The translations under genes were made by a program, and so were the position numbers. The notes below the pieces were generated by a model, which had not been told where the DNA came from, did no database searches, and was given only the letters and a program-made list of their open reading frames with translations. A stretch of DNA of 64,000 nucleotides, from assembly GCF_019100565.1 (NCBI RefSeq), contig NZ_JAHRID010000002.1:1-64000 (forward strand). Reading direction: 5' to 3'. This document shows, piece after piece, positions 26,888-36,973 of the stretch. Source of the DNA: Arsukibacterium indicum. GTDB lineage: Bacteria > Pseudomonadota > Gammaproteobacteria > Enterobacterales > Alteromonadaceae. Every line of letters begins with the position of its first letter. Position 1 is the first letter of the stretch.

Positions 26888-28051
26888 TTAAAAATCGTAT
26901 TTGGCACTGAACTGCAAGCGATGCATATCACCATCCAGACCTGATTCAACTTCACGGTTGGCCAGCTTATATTCAACACCAAACATCAGTTTTTTGGCCG
27001 CCTGATAGATCAGGTTGGTTGTCCAGCTATCAGTTGTTTTCGTCACACCTGCGCCGGTTAAGCCAATATCATTATCAACACTTAAGATTGAATAAACCAG
27101 ATTACTGCGCCACTGACTGTTCCAATTGTGACGATAGGCAATTGCAAAAGCAGTAGAGTCAATAGCGTCAAGCTCGTTATTGGCATCAAGCACGGCGCCG
27201 TTTGCAGTGTTCAGACCAATATAACGGCCAACACCTGAGCCTGTGGTGGCGGTGATCCTGATATCATTATTATTCGCTAACATTATTTTTGCTGTGGCAC
27301 TTAAACCAAAGGCTGACGTAGTTGTATCAATGGTGGCAGTCTCATAGGCCAGCTGACGCACCAGCGCAGAAACAGACCAGTTACCCCACTCTGTTTTCTG
27401 GCCATATTTCAATACCAGATCCGGTGTGGCATTATCGTCGGTAGTGATCCGGCCTCCACCGCCAAATGGTGTTACAGTGGTTTCCGGGTTTTCAATCGCC
27501 ACCTGGAAATTACCGCTGGTGTAGCGAATCATAGCCTGGCGGGCAAATGGCATGGCATCTGTGTTACCAATGAAGTCGAGCGTATCCGGCAATGCACTCA
27601 GGTCCATAAACGTTGTCCAGGTCTGGCCGAATAACCAGCCATCGTAAGTGATAAAAGCCTGACGCAGACGCGGAGAATAACTGTTGGTGATCCGCTCATC
27701 ACCGCCTGCTGTTACCATAAAGTCGAGTTCAATGTGACCACCAAGGGTTTTACCATTTTCAAGCTGAGTGGTGGTTTTAAAGAAGAAACGCGACTGACGG
27801 GCATGAAAATCAAAGGTGCCGCCCTCATCGGCGCCACCCACCGGTGTCAGGCTTGGGATATAGAAGTCACGGCCAATACCGGTCGCAACCTGCCCATCGG
27901 AGCTGTCAGTGTACATAGCATCAAGCTTAACGTAACCACCAAAGGTCACATCAGTATCACCAATATTAAAACCATTTGCCTGAACGCTGCCAGCTGATAG
28001 TGCCAGCATTATAGCGGTGGTAAGGACACTTAGGGTCTTTCTCTGTCTCAT
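26888..28051 (-). CDS. DcaP-like outer-membrane porin
   Basis: The 387-residue precursor has a signal peptide (cleaved near VQANG, residue 25) and then a beta-barrel sequence: alternating polar/hydrophobic strands, FTFGGYVKLDAMY-type first strand (VTFGGYVKLDAMYTDS), QSRFFFKTTT, FGQTWTTFMDL, and a C-terminal phenylalanine (FSAKYDF) for the BAM machinery. These are marks of the DcaP family of trimeric porins, which take up small organic acids in Acinetobacter. It is divergent from acs; a shared role in organic acid use is inference. Confidence 0.85.
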   Translation of the reverse strand: MRQRKTLSVLTTAIMLALSAGSVQANGFNIGDTDVTFGGYVKLDAMYTDSSDGQVATGIGRDFYIPSLTPVGGADEGGTFDFHARQSRFFFKTTTQLENGKTLGGHIELDFMVTAGGDERITNSYSPRLRQAFITYDGWLFGQTWTTFMDLSALPDTLDFIGNTDAMPFARQAMIRYTSGNFQVAIENPETTVTPFGGGGRITTDDNATPDLVLKYGQKTEWGNWSVSALVRQLAYETATIDTTTSAFGLSATAKIMLANNNDIRITATTGSGVGRYIGLNTANGAVLDANNELDAIDSTAFAIAYRHNWNSQWRSNLVYSILSVDNDIGLTGAGVTKTTDSWTTNLIYQAAKKLMFGVEYKLANREVESGLDGDMHRLQFSAKYDF

Positions 28052-28187
28052 CTGAAGTTCTCCATCTTTATTATTGTAATAACATCTGGTTTGCGTTATC
28101 TGGATTTTGACGGTACAACTTTGGGTGACACTCTTTAAGTTCGCAATTAGCCTTTAGTCGCAGTTAGCGAATTGACAAAAGCTTGGC

Positions 28188-28201
28188 TAGACTATGGTCT
28201 A
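28188..28201. promoter_or_regulatory. Palindrome upstream of acs, possible CrbR site
   Basis: TAGACTATGGTCTA has 5-base arms around a 4-base centre, 82 bases before acs. A related GAC-N4-GTC element lies at 34724-34735 upstream of the symporter genes. Both targets are expected members of the CrbR regulon, so this is a candidate operator. A nearby TTGACA (28172-28177) has no well-spaced -10. Confidence 0.3.
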
Positions 28202-28282
28202 ATTTCAATTTGCGCCTGATTTCGTTAGAAAGTAATTAGCTATAAATCATTATTTTAATATTGCAGATCCACAGGGGAAACT

Positions 28283-30238
28283 ATGTCACATCCAAGCCTT
28301 TATCCGGTAAGTGCGAAGGCCAAAACCAGAACCCATATCACTGACGATGTTTATCAGGAAATGTACCGCCAGTCGGTCGAGCAGCCTGAAGCGTTCTGGG
28401 CTGAACAGGGAAAGCGCCTTGACTGGATCACGCCATTCAACAAAGTTAAAGACACCAGCTTTGAGTTAGGCAACGTTAAAGTAAACTGGTTTAGTGATGG
28501 TACCTTAAATGCCAGCTATAACTGCCTGGATCGGCATCTGGCAAAACGGGCCAGTCAGGTCGCATTTTATTGGGAAGGTGACGAACCCGGCGTTCAGAAA
28601 ACAGTAACTTATCAGCAATTGTATGATCAGGTATGTCAGCTGGCTAATGGCATGAAGTCATTAGGCATTAAAAAAGGTGATCGGGTAACAATATATCTGC
28701 CCATGATCCCCGAAGCAGCGGTAGCGTTATTAGCATGTGCCCGGATTGGCGCTGTGCATTCAGTCGTTTTTGCCGGCTTTTCCCCTGATGCGCTGGGCAG
28801 CAGAATTGTCGATTGTGATTCCAAATTAGTTATAACCTCAGATCAGGCGCTGCGCGGCAACAGAGCCACCCACTTAAAAGATAATACTGATGCAGCCCTG
28901 GGCCACCTTGGTGAGAGTAACCCGGTTCAGAATGTTATCGTTGTTAAACACGTTGGCAAAAATATTGATTTTCATAATGGCCGTGATATCTGGTATCACG
29001 AGCTGGTTGCCAGTCAGAGTAAAACCTGTGAACCAGAGCCGATGAATGCAGAGGACCCACTGTTTATTCTCTACACATCCGGCTCGACCGGCAAACCCAA
29101 AGGAGTACTGCACACTACCGGCGGCTATCTGGTGTATGCGGCGATGACCCACCAGTATGTATTTGATTATCATGATGGTGACATCTACTGGTGCGCTGCA
29201 GATGTCGGCTGGGTAACCGGACACAGCTATATCATTTATGGCCCTCTGGCCAATGGTGCCAGCAGTGTCATGTTTGAAGGCGTACCTACCTATCCCAGCG
29301 TAAAACGCATTGCTCAGATCGTTGATAAATATCAGGTCAACATTTTGTATACTGCCCCTACCGCAATCCGTGCCCTGATGGCGCATGGTGACGCACCGGT
29401 AGAAGGCGCTGATTTAAGTTCACTGAAAATACTCGGCAGTGTAGGCGAACCAATAAATCCGGAAGCCTGGAACTGGTATTATGAAAAAGTTGGCAGCAGC
29501 CAGTGTCCGATTGTGGATACCTGGTGGCAAACTGAAACGGGTGGCATTCTTATCACACCATTGCCCGGTGCGACTGCCTTGAAACCGGGTTCAGCTACCC
29601 GGCCCTTTTTTGGTATAAAACCGGCGATTGTTGATAATGAAGGCAATCAACGTGATGGTGTAGCCGAGGGTAATCTGGTCATCCTCGACAGCTGGCCTGG
29701 TCAGATGCGCACTTTATATGGTGATCATGATCGGTTTGAACAAACCTATTTCAGTACCTATGCCGGAATGTATTTTACCGGAGATGGTGCCCGACGCGAT
29801 GAGGACGGCTATTACTGGCTAACCGGCCGGGTTGACGATGTGCTGAATATTTCAGGCCACCGCCTTGGAACCGCAGAAATTGAAAGCTGCCTGGTAGCCC
29901 ATGATGCGGTTGCAGAAGCAGCCGTCGTCGGCTACCCACATGATATTAAAGGCCAGGGTATCTATGTTTATGTTACCCCAAGGGTTGGCGTTGAGCCCAG
30001 TGATGAGCTTACTAAAGCTATCAGAGCCTGGGTCCGGGAAGAAATATCACCAATAGCGACACCAGATTTAGTGCAATGGGCGCCTGCCGGTTTACCAAAA
30101 ACCCGCTCGGGTAAAATCATGCGGCGGATCCTGCGTAAAATTGCGGCCAATGAACATGATCAGTTAGGCGACATTTCCACTTTGGCTGATCCATCAGTAG
30201 TTGATATTTTAGTAAATAACCGTTTAAATCGTAAATAA
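28283..30238 (+). CDS. acs: Acetyl-CoA synthetase
   Basis: Acs activates acetate with ATP and CoA to acetyl-CoA through acetyl-AMP. The 651-residue adenylate-forming enzyme has [11 protein letters not shown] (about 263-273), WWQTETGG (about 413-420), the hinge region near [10 protein letters not shown], and Lys611 in [10 protein letters not shown], the residue acetylated for control in orthologues. A terminator follows, then crbR. Acetate scavenging here would feed the TCA genes at 54182-63820. Confidence 0.97.
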   Translation: MSHPSLYPVSAKAKTRTHITDDVYQEMYRQSVEQPEAFWAEQGKRLDWITPFNKVKDTSFELGNVKVNWFSDGTLNASYNCLDRHLAKRASQVAFYWEGDEPGVQKTVTYQQLYDQVCQLANGMKSLGIKKGDRVTIYLPMIPEAAVALLACARIGAVHSVVFAGFSPDALGSRIVDCDSKLVITSDQALRGNRATHLKDNTDAALGHLGESNPVQNVIVVKHVGKNIDFHNGRDIWYHELVASQSKTCEPEPMNAEDPLFILYTSGSTGKPKGVLHTTGGYLVYAAMTHQYVFDYHDGDIYWCAADVGWVTGHSYIIYGPLANGASSVMFEGVPTYPSVKRIAQIVDKYQVNILYTAPTAIRALMAHGDAPVEGADLSSLKILGSVGEPINPEAWNWYYEKVGSSQCPIVDTWWQTETGGILITPLPGATALKPGSATRPFFGIKPAIVDNEGNQRDGVAEGNLVILDSWPGQMRTLYGDHDRFEQTYFSTYAGMYFTGDGARRDEDGYYWLTGRVDDVLNISGHRLGTAEIESCLVAHDAVAEAAVVGYPHDIKGQGIYVYVTPRVGVEPSDELTKAIRAWVREEISPIATPDLVQWAPAGLPKTRSGKIMRRILRKIAANEHDQLGDISTLADPSVVDILVNNRLNRK

Positions 30239-30281
30239 GTAAAAAAAACAGCGTACACTTACGTTGTTCCAGTTGCAGCAA

Positions 30282-30306
30282 AAAGGCCGCCATTGCGGCC
30301 TTTATA
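30282..30306 (+). terminator. acs terminator
   Basis: AAAGGCCGC (30282-30290) and GCGGCCTTT (30295-30303) form a perfect 9-bp stem with a CATT loop, between the acs stop and the crbR start. Confidence 0.8.
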
Positions 30307-30341
30307 ATAATTATAATCCTGGACATGACCGGAGAATTTAT

Positions 30342-31016
30342 ATGGCAAAGCTTATTGTTGCTGACGACCATCCGTTGTTTCGCAACGCACTGATTAATGC
30401 GATAAGCAGTACCTTTGTCACTAAGGCGACTATTGAAACCGACAGTTTTGATAGCACCTGCACTGCATTGGAACAACACCCCGACACCGATTTGCTGTTG
30501 CTTGATTTACATATGCCGGGCAACTGTGGATTTCTTGGCTTAATTCAGTTGCGAAAAAACTATCCAAGCCTGCCCATTGTTGTTATCTCAGCCAGCGAAG
30601 ACCTGGATGTGATAAGACGGGTCATCGCTTTTGGTGCCTCAGCTTATATTCCTAAGTCGGCTAATCCTCTGGATATCAGTACGGCTCTGAATGCTGTGCT
30701 GGCAGGTGAGCTATGGGTTCCGGCTAACCTGCAAAAGGCTGTTTTTCAGGAGCAAAGCACCGCAGAAGATTTAGATTTAGCGGCCAAGGTGGCCCAGCTT
30801 ACTCAGCAACAATACAAAGTCCTTTACTATCTGACCGAAGGCTGGCTGAACAAACAAATCGCCTACGATCTGCATATTTCTGAGGCAACAGTTAAAGCGC
30901 ATATTACCGCCATCTTTCGCAAACTAAATTGCACAAACCGTACTCAGGTTGTTATACAGGCCCAGCGACTTACTCTGGAACCACCGGTAGACCGGGCAAT
31001 GGCCCAGCACCATTAA
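30342..31016 (+). CDS. crbR: LuxR-family response regulator CrbR
   Basis: The 224-residue protein has a receiver domain with phospho-acceptor Asp55 (LLLLDLHMPG) and a LuxR/NarL helix-turn-helix (about 155-210, EGWLNKQIAYDLHISEATVK). Next to acs and a CrbS-type kinase it matches CrbR (ErdR in Pseudomonas), which activates acs and acetate use in Vibrio and Pseudomonas. I start at ATG 30342 because GGAGA lies about 7 bases upstream; the longer frame runs back through the acs terminator. Confidence 0.9.
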   Translation: MAKLIVADDHPLFRNALINAISSTFVTKATIETDSFDSTCTALEQHPDTDLLLLDLHMPGNCGFLGLIQLRKNYPSLPIVVISASEDLDVIRRVIAFGASAYIPKSANPLDISTALNAVLAGELWVPANLQKAVFQEQSTAEDLDLAAKVAQLTQQQYKVLYYLTEGWLNKQIAYDLHISEATVKAHITAIFRKLNCTNRTQVVIQAQRLTLEPPVDRAMAQHH

Positions 31017-31084
31017 ACCGTCGGCACATCTGCCGCTGTGCTGCTGTGCTGCTGACCAGCCGGTAAAGCCCTGTGCCCATCACA

Positions 31085-34000
31085 CTAGTTACTGTCTGGC
31101 AACTGCCTGCTGCGCTTAAGCATTTTAAAATGATTCAGGCTGGCCCGAAGCGCACCGGGTTTAATAGGTTTTGTCAGATACATCAACCCTGCAGCCTTGG
31201 CCTGAGCGGCCAGGTCTGCCTGAGGTGATGCAGATACCAGAATGCCCCCTACACTGCCCCAAAACGGTTTAATTTGCTGGTATAAGTCCAGACCATTAGC
31301 ATGCTGCCCTAACTGATAGTCGATTAACATAACATCAGGCGCTGCTGCTGTCCGGGCGTAAGCCAGCAGTTCCTGCTCGTCATAAAAACACGTTACCTCA
31401 GCTATCTGCCACTGCTCCAGCAATACCTTTAACGCAGCAAGGTTAGCAGCATCATCGTCAACACATATCACGGTTAAACCCGGCAGTGGCCGCTGAGGCT
31501 GCTGGGTTGGCAATGACAGCTGTGTTCGCTGACGCTGCTGCGCAAGCGGTAAACTGATACTAAACAGTGAGCCATGACCTGGCCAGGAGCGGACATCTAA
31601 GGTATGGCCTAATAATTTTGCCATCCGATGCACTACTCCCAGACCAAGACCAACACCCTGCTGGCCTTTGGCAGTGGCATCAATCCGGTAAAAGTCTTCA
31701 AAGATCCGCTCTAAATCATAAGATGAAATACCCGGGCCGGTGTCCCATACCTGAATAGTGATTTGGCCATCATGTTTTCTGCATCCAAGCAGGATCCGCC
31801 CTTTTGCCGTGTATTTAATGGCATTCGACAATAAGTTCTGCAAAATTCGCCGCAAGTATGTTGAATCTGTTAACACCGTATAGTCTGCTGGTCGTACGGT
31901 CAGATGCAGGCCTTTCTGACTGGCAACTAAACGGTACTCATCGGCCAGTTGTGATAACAAATCTTGCAGGGCAACGGGCTGAACATCAGGTTGTAACTTG
32001 CCATCATCCAGCTTGGCAATTTCCAGCAGGGTTGAAATCAGCTCCTCTGAGGCTTTGAGTGAATTATCAAGCTGACCAAGAATAGCCTGCTGTTGCTGCT
32101 TGTCCGTCGCGCCGCTAAGTGCTGCGGTAAATAGCCTGGCAGCATTTAACGGCTGCAGAATATCGTGGCTGGCCAGCGCCAGAAAACGGGTTTTTGACGC
32201 ATTGGCAGTTTCAGCTTCTGCTGTTGCCTGCAACAGTTGCTGCTCTGTGGCCCTGCGCCGCCCAACTTCAGCCAGTAACTCATGGTTGATATCTGAAATG
32301 GTCTGGGTTCGCTCCTGCACTCTTTCTTCCAGGTGTTGTTTCGCCTCTGCCAGCGCCTGCACTGCTTTCACATGCTCAGAGATATCGGTAAAACTGGTAA
32401 CGAAACCGCCACCCGGAATTGGATTACCGCGCATTTCTATTACTCTGCCATCGGGGCGGACGCGTTGAAACACATGGGCCGTGCCTTTTTGCATATGGGC
32501 AATCCGTTTCTCTACATGCTCGTCAGGTTTCCCCGGGCCACACAGACCACGCTCGGCATTAAGTCTGACAATATCAGCAACAGGCCGGCCAACCCGAACC
32601 ATGCCTTCCGGATAGCTGAACATTTCCAGGTAAGCTTTATTCCAGGCAACCAGTTTCAGCTCCCGGTCAACCACACTGACCCCCTGACTTAAATGTTCCA
32701 GGGTTGAAAACAGTATTTTTCGCGAAAACTGAATAGCCTGAGTGGTATCGTCAAACAAGGTAACCACATCTTCAAAGCCCAGCTGCCGGCCTTCCAGCAC
32801 GGCATTAACCATGGCCGATGCAGAAGATGCGCCGATAACCCCGGCCAGTTCGCGCTCAACATGCTCTACCAGACCAACACTTGGTAGGTCATCCAGTTGC
32901 AGGCTGATCTTATGTTTGCGACCAAATTCGGCCAGGCATTCAATGGCACGGTTACTGCCAACAAAGCGCTCCAGTAAGGTTTTTAAATCCGAATTATGAA
33001 TGCGGATCCGCCGGGCTGGCGTATCCTGATGGTCGACGGGTAAATTAGGCTTAACAAACGCCACGGCTTGCAGCCGATCCTGCAAATTACCGTGAGTAAA
33101 CAGGGAAATAATAACGTAGGCAAGAATATTGAAACCAAGCGATATCAACACACCATGACTTAAACTGTCCAGGCTAATGCCAAACATCCCTGTTGGTGAC
33201 AACCAGGAGATCCCCAGCAAACCCTGCTGCATAATATCGCTGTTAATCACCCCGGCATTGACCAGTTGCGGTAACATCAGGGTATAAAACCACAATACCA
33301 GCCCCAATGTTAAACCGCCGTAAACCCCCCAGGCGTTGCCCCTGCGCCAGTAAAGACCGCCCAGCACTGCGGGTGCCAGCTGAATCGACAATGCAAATGC
33401 CAGTAAACCCGTTTCAGCCAGTTCATAGTTGCGGGCAAAAATCTGATAATAAAAATACGACAGCCCCATCACCAGCATGATCATTGCCCGGCGCACCAGC
33501 AGGATCAGTAAACTGTAATCATGCGGCATGCCTTTACGCCGGTTTGACTGCAGTAAACTTGGCATAACCACGTCATTACTGATCATGGTACTTAAGGCCA
33601 GAGTGGCAATAATAATCATCGAGGTACCGGCAGAGAAGCCACCAATAAATACCAGCACACTTAAGCTGTTCCAGCCCGATTGCGCCGGGATCAGCAACAC
33701 AAAACTATCAGCCTGGCCCAGCATCGCCGGAAACATCTGCATCCCGGCTACGGCAAGCGGCACCACCACCAGGGTGACCAGCACCAGATAGCCGGAAAAC
33801 CAGCGCCTGGCATGACGCAGGTGATGGTGCGAGACATTTTCAACAAAAGCGACATGAAACTGGCGGGGCAATAAAAACACAGCCGCCATCGCTAACAGGG
33901 TTTTGGTAATAAATTCAACCACACCAGAGGTGCTGTAATTGGCCTGCTGGCTGCTGGCATGAGCAGCAAATGCCCTCAGCACATTCTGCTCTTTGTCCAG

Positions 34001-34648
34001 AATAAAAACATATACCGCAATGGCCAGGGTTAACAGCGCAAACAGTTTAACCACCGATTCAAATGCTATCGCCACCATAACGCCACGGTTTTGCTCGGTT
34101 AAGTGCAGCTTGCGGGTACCGAATAAAATAGCGAAAAACGCCATAGCGACAGCACTGAGCAATGCGCTGTCCTGATACCATTTTCCGGAAATATCAGAGA
34201 AGTCACCACCGAGCAACACCTGATAAGAGCTGGCAACGGCTTTTAGCTGCAGCGAGATGTAAGGTACCACCACGATCAGACAGATTATTGCTGCTAACAT
34301 GGCAATATTGCGGCGTTTGCCATAGCGGGCAGAAATAAAATCAGCGATGGACGTTACGTTTTGTTTTTTTGAGACATAAAGCAGTTTAAATAAAAAAGGC
34401 TGGCCAAAGATAAACAGTAAAACCGGCCCCAGGTAAATGGGAATATAGTCCCAGCCCCGGGTAACGGCGGTGCCAACTGCGCCGTAATAGGTCCATGAAG
34501 TACAATACACCGCCAGTGCCAGACTATAAATCAAGCCTCCATACTTTCGTATAAGCCGGTCATCGGCATGGCGCTCACCCCAGTTGGCAATCCAGAACAA
34601 TCCACCAACATAAATCAGCGCTAATAAGGCTACAGTCCATGCCGTCAC
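31085..34648 (-). CDS. crbS: Hybrid histidine kinase with a sodium-solute symporter sensor domain, CrbS
   Basis: The protein (1187 residues from the chosen start) fuses a transporter to a kinase. About thirteen membrane segments of the SSS symporter family (about 5-490) are followed by a linker region, a PAS domain (about 640-750), a coiled coil, the HisKA H-box with His828 (SHDILQPLN), an HATPase domain (NLLSNAIKYT, DTGPGI, GVGLGLGVV) and a C-terminal receiver with Asp1110 (MLIDYQLG). This is the CrbS/MxtR layout, which controls acs through CrbR. I chose GTG 34648 because GGGAG lies 7 bases upstream; the TTG at 34705 lacks one. Whether the symporter part transports or only senses acetate is not known from sequence. 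Confidence 0.92.
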   Translation of the reverse strand: MTAWTVALLALIYVGGLFWIANWGERHADDRLIRKYGGLIYSLALAVYCTSWTYYGAVGTAVTRGWDYIPIYLGPVLLFIFGQPFLFKLLYVSKKQNVTSIADFISARYGKRRNIAMLAAIICLIVVVPYISLQLKAVASSYQVLLGGDFSDISGKWYQDSALLSAVAMAFFAILFGTRKLHLTEQNRGVMVAIAFESVVKLFALLTLAIAVYVFILDKEQNVLRAFAAHASSQQANYSTSGVVEFITKTLLAMAAVFLLPRQFHVAFVENVSHHHLRHARRWFSGYLVLVTLVVVPLAVAGMQMFPAMLGQADSFVLLIPAQSGWNSLSVLVFIGGFSAGTSMIIIATLALSTMISNDVVMPSLLQSNRRKGMPHDYSLLILLVRRAMIMLVMGLSYFYYQIFARNYELAETGLLAFALSIQLAPAVLGGLYWRRGNAWGVYGGLTLGLVLWFYTLMLPQLVNAGVINSDIMQQGLLGISWLSPTGMFGISLDSLSHGVLISLGFNILAYVIISLFTHGNLQDRLQAVAFVKPNLPVDHQDTPARRIRIHNSDLKTLLERFVGSNRAIECLAEFGRKHKISLQLDDLPSVGLVEHVERELAGVIGASSASAMVNAVLEGRQLGFEDVVTLFDDTTQAIQFSRKILFSTLEHLSQGVSVVDRELKLVAWNKAYLEMFSYPEGMVRVGRPVADIVRLNAERGLCGPGKPDEHVEKRIAHMQKGTAHVFQRVRPDGRVIEMRGNPIPGGGFVTSFTDISEHVKAVQALAEAKQHLEERVQERTQTISDINHELLAEVGRRRATEQQLLQATAEAETANASKTRFLALASHDILQPLNAARLFTAALSGATDKQQQQAILGQLDNSLKASEELISTLLEIAKLDDGKLQPDVQPVALQDLLSQLADEYRLVASQKGLHLTVRPADYTVLTDSTYLRRILQNLLSNAIKYTAKGRILLGCRKHDGQITIQVWDTGPGISSYDLERIFEDFYRIDATAKGQQGVGLGLGVVHRMAKLLGHTLDVRSWPGHGSLFSISLPLAQQRQRTQLSLPTQQPQRPLPGLTVICVDDDAANLAALKVLLEQWQIAEVTCFYDEQELLAYARTAAAPDVMLIDYQLGQHANGLDLYQQIKPFWGSVGGILVSASPQADLAAQAKAAGLMYLTKPIKPGALRASLNHFKMLKRSRQLPDSN

Positions 34649-34723
34649 TGCTTTCTCCCGCAATTTTGATAGCGATACTTTGAGCTGCCTGCCCCGCGCT
34701 GTCAATCTCTGGCTGGCAGGCTT

Positions 34724-34735
34724 CGACTAAAGTCG
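34724..34735. promoter_or_regulatory. CGAC-TAAA-GTCG element in the crbS/symporter divergent promoter
   Basis: The 12 bases have 4- to 5-base arms around TAAA and resemble the GAC-N4-GTC core upstream of acs (28188-28201). It lies 80 bases before the small symporter subunit and 76 bases before crbS, a place from which a regulator could act on both. Confidence 0.3.
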
Positions 34736-34803
34736 GGCTGGCGCCCGGGGTAACTGCTGCTAGATTAACAATGCTCGATAAAAATAACTAAAGGAGAAAT
34801 ACG

Positions 34804-35067
34804 ATGGCGGACCATACAAATAACGCCCAGTCCTACTGGCGGGCGAATCTTCGCTTGATCATCGGCAGTCTGGTGATATGGGCGCTGGTGTCCTATGGCT
34901 TTGGCATTTTGCTGCGGCCTTATCTGGCAGGTATACCGGTGGGCGGCACAGACCTGGGTTTCTGGTTTGCGCAACAGGGTTCAATTCTAACCTTTATCGC
35001 TTTGATCTTCTTCTATGCCTGGAGAATGAACAAACTCGATAAGGAATTCGGCGTGGACGAGGAGTAA
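34804..35067 (+). CDS. Sodium:solute symporter small subunit (DUF4212)
   Basis: The 87-residue protein has two predicted membrane helices (about 17-38 and 57-77) and the family motif YWRANLRLI (11-19). DUF4212 proteins are always encoded directly before a large SSS-family subunit, as here (5 bases apart), and are thought to act as its partner. AAAGGAGAAA precedes the ATG. Confidence 0.92.
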   Translation: MADHTNNAQSYWRANLRLIIGSLVIWALVSYGFGILLRPYLAGIPVGGTDLGFWFAQQGSILTFIALIFFYAWRMNKLDKEFGVDEE

Positions 35068-35072
35068 ACAGG

Positions 35073-36854
35073 ATGAGTCAATTTGCAATAAACCTGATAT
35101 TTGTTGGCGGCTCCTTCGCCCTCTATATCGCAATAGCAATCTGGGCCCGGGCTGGCAGCACTAAAGAGTTTTATGTGGCTGGTGGCGGTGTTAACCCGGT
35201 AATGAACGGCATGGCCACCGCAGCCGACTGGATGTCAGCAGCGTCATTTATTTCTATGGCCGGCTTAATTGCCGCCGGCGGTTATGCTAATTCAACCTTT
35301 TTAATGGGCTGGACCGGTGGCTATGTGCTGTTGGCCATGTTGCTTGCCCCTTACCTGCGTAAGTTCGGCAAGTTTACCGTACCAGACTTTATCGGTGATC
35401 GTTTCTACAGTACCGGCGCACGACTGGTAGCAGTAGCGTGCCTGATCATTGCCTCAGTTACTTATGTAATTGGTCAGATGACCGGCGCGGGTGTAGCGTT
35501 CTCACGCTTTCTGGAAGTCAGCAGCGACTGGGGCCTGATTATCGCCGCCATTATCGTATTCCTGTACGCAGTTATGGGTGGCATGAAAGGTATTACCTAC
35601 ACCCAGGTAGCCCAGTATGTGGTATTAATTATTGCCTACACTATTCCGGCAGTATTTATTTCTCTGCAACTGACCGGTAATTTCTTACCACCGCTGGGGT
35701 TATTCTCTGAACATACTGAATCCGGCATGCCGTTACTGGCAAAACTTGATGAAGTTGTGCGAGAGCTGGGTTTCCGCGATTACACTGCTGATGTTGATAA
35801 CAAACTCAACATGGTATTGTTTACCTTGTCACTGATGATTGGTACTGCCGGTTTACCCCACGTTATTATCCGCTTTTTCACGGTACCAAAGGTTGCCGAC
35901 GCCCGCTGGTCTGCCGGCTGGGCCCTGGTGTTTATTGCCCTGCTGTACTTAACTGCACCCGCTGTAGCTTCAATGGCACGCTTAAACCTGATGACCACCA
36001 TTTATCCGGCAGGCCCTACCGCAGATGCTATTGAGTATGCAGAGCGGCCAGACTGGATGAAAACCTGGGAAACCACCGGCTTAATTCAGTTTAATGATAA
36101 AAATGGTGATGGCCGGATCCAGGTTTATAACGATACACCCGCCTTTGCTGCTACAGCAACAGAGCGTGGCTGGAATGGTAATGAGCTAACCGTTAACAAT
36201 GACATACTGGTATTGGCTAATCCTGAGATTGCTAATCTGCCAGGTTGGGTTATTGGTTTAATTGCTGCAGGTGGTTTGGCTGCCGCGCTTTCAACCGCAG
36301 CGGGTTTGTTGCTGGCTATCTCTTCTGCGATCAGCCACGATTTAATTAAAGGCTCAATCAAACCAGATATCAGCGAGAAAGGTGAACTGATGGCGGCGCG
36401 GATCTCTATGGGGGTTGCTATCGTCGTTGCCACCTGGCTGGGTATGAATCCGCCCGGTTTCGCCGCACAGACAGTCGCCCTGGCATTTGGTATTGCTGCC
36501 GCTTCTATTTTCCCGGCATTAATGATGGGGATTTTCTCCAAGCGGGTAAATAATGTCGGTGCGATTGCCGGTATGCTGGCAGGATTAATTTCAACTTGTG
36601 TTTATATTTTCCTGTACCTGGGTTGGTTCTTTATTCCCGGCACTGCTACTTTTGAAAATATTCCACAAAACTGGCTGTTTGGTGGCACCGGCTATGGCAT
36701 TTCGCCACTATCGTTTGGTGCTGTGGGTGCAATGATTAACTTTGCTGTTGCCTTTACCGTGTCTGCCCTGACTGCACCACCACCGGTGCGTATTCAGGAG
36801 CTGGTGGAAAGTGTCCGCTTCCCGCGTGGTGCTGGCCAGGCAGTAGACCATTGA
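35073..36854 (+). CDS. Sodium:solute symporter large subunit (ActP-like acetate uptake)
   Basis: The 593-residue membrane protein belongs to the SSS family, with the YVAGGGVNPVMNGMATAADWMSAASF block (about 31-56, ActP-like) and many helices. An inserted hydrophilic segment (about 310-375) separates two membrane blocks and is typical of the two-subunit subgroup known from Vibrio (VC_2705 type). Its position next to acs and crbSR suggests acetate or another short carboxylate as substrate; substrate cannot be read from sequence. Confidence 0.9.
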   Translation: MSQFAINLIFVGGSFALYIAIAIWARAGSTKEFYVAGGGVNPVMNGMATAADWMSAASFISMAGLIAAGGYANSTFLMGWTGGYVLLAMLLAPYLRKFGKFTVPDFIGDRFYSTGARLVAVACLIIASVTYVIGQMTGAGVAFSRFLEVSSDWGLIIAAIIVFLYAVMGGMKGITYTQVAQYVVLIIAYTIPAVFISLQLTGNFLPPLGLFSEHTESGMPLLAKLDEVVRELGFRDYTADVDNKLNMVLFTLSLMIGTAGLPHVIIRFFTVPKVADARWSAGWALVFIALLYLTAPAVASMARLNLMTTIYPAGPTADAIEYAERPDWMKTWETTGLIQFNDKNGDGRIQVYNDTPAFAATATERGWNGNELTVNNDILVLANPEIANLPGWVIGLIAAGGLAAALSTAAGLLLAISSAISHDLIKGSIKPDISEKGELMAARISMGVAIVVATWLGMNPPGFAAQTVALAFGIAAASIFPALMMGIFSKRVNNVGAIAGMLAGLISTCVYIFLYLGWFFIPGTATFENIPQNWLFGGTGYGISPLSFGAVGAMINFAVAFTVSALTAPPPVRIQELVESVRFPRGAGQAVDH

Positions 36855-36918
36855 GTTGCCGTACAGCAGAAAACAATAGCAACTAAAGCAGTTGTCATCT
36901 GCTAAGGTTGTGCTAGCA

Positions 36919-36949
36919 GCGGGCTTTCATCTGAAAGCCCGCCTTTTTA
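36919..36949 (+). terminator. Terminator after the symporter
   Basis: GCGGGCTTTC (36919-36928) and GAAAGCCCGC (36933-36942) form a perfect 10-bp stem followed by CTTTTTAG. Confidence 0.9.
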
Positions 36950-36973
36950 GAAAAGAAGATAAGCAGGTACCCT

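Noticed and set aside
28172-28201. TTGACA before acs as a sigma-70 promoter
   Set aside because: No -10 hexamer at acceptable spacing; the region is better treated as an activator-dependent promoter of unknown position.
31035-31060. CTGTGCTG short tandem repeat between crbR and crbS
   Set aside because: Only about two units in a 68-base convergent gap; too short to call a functional repeat.
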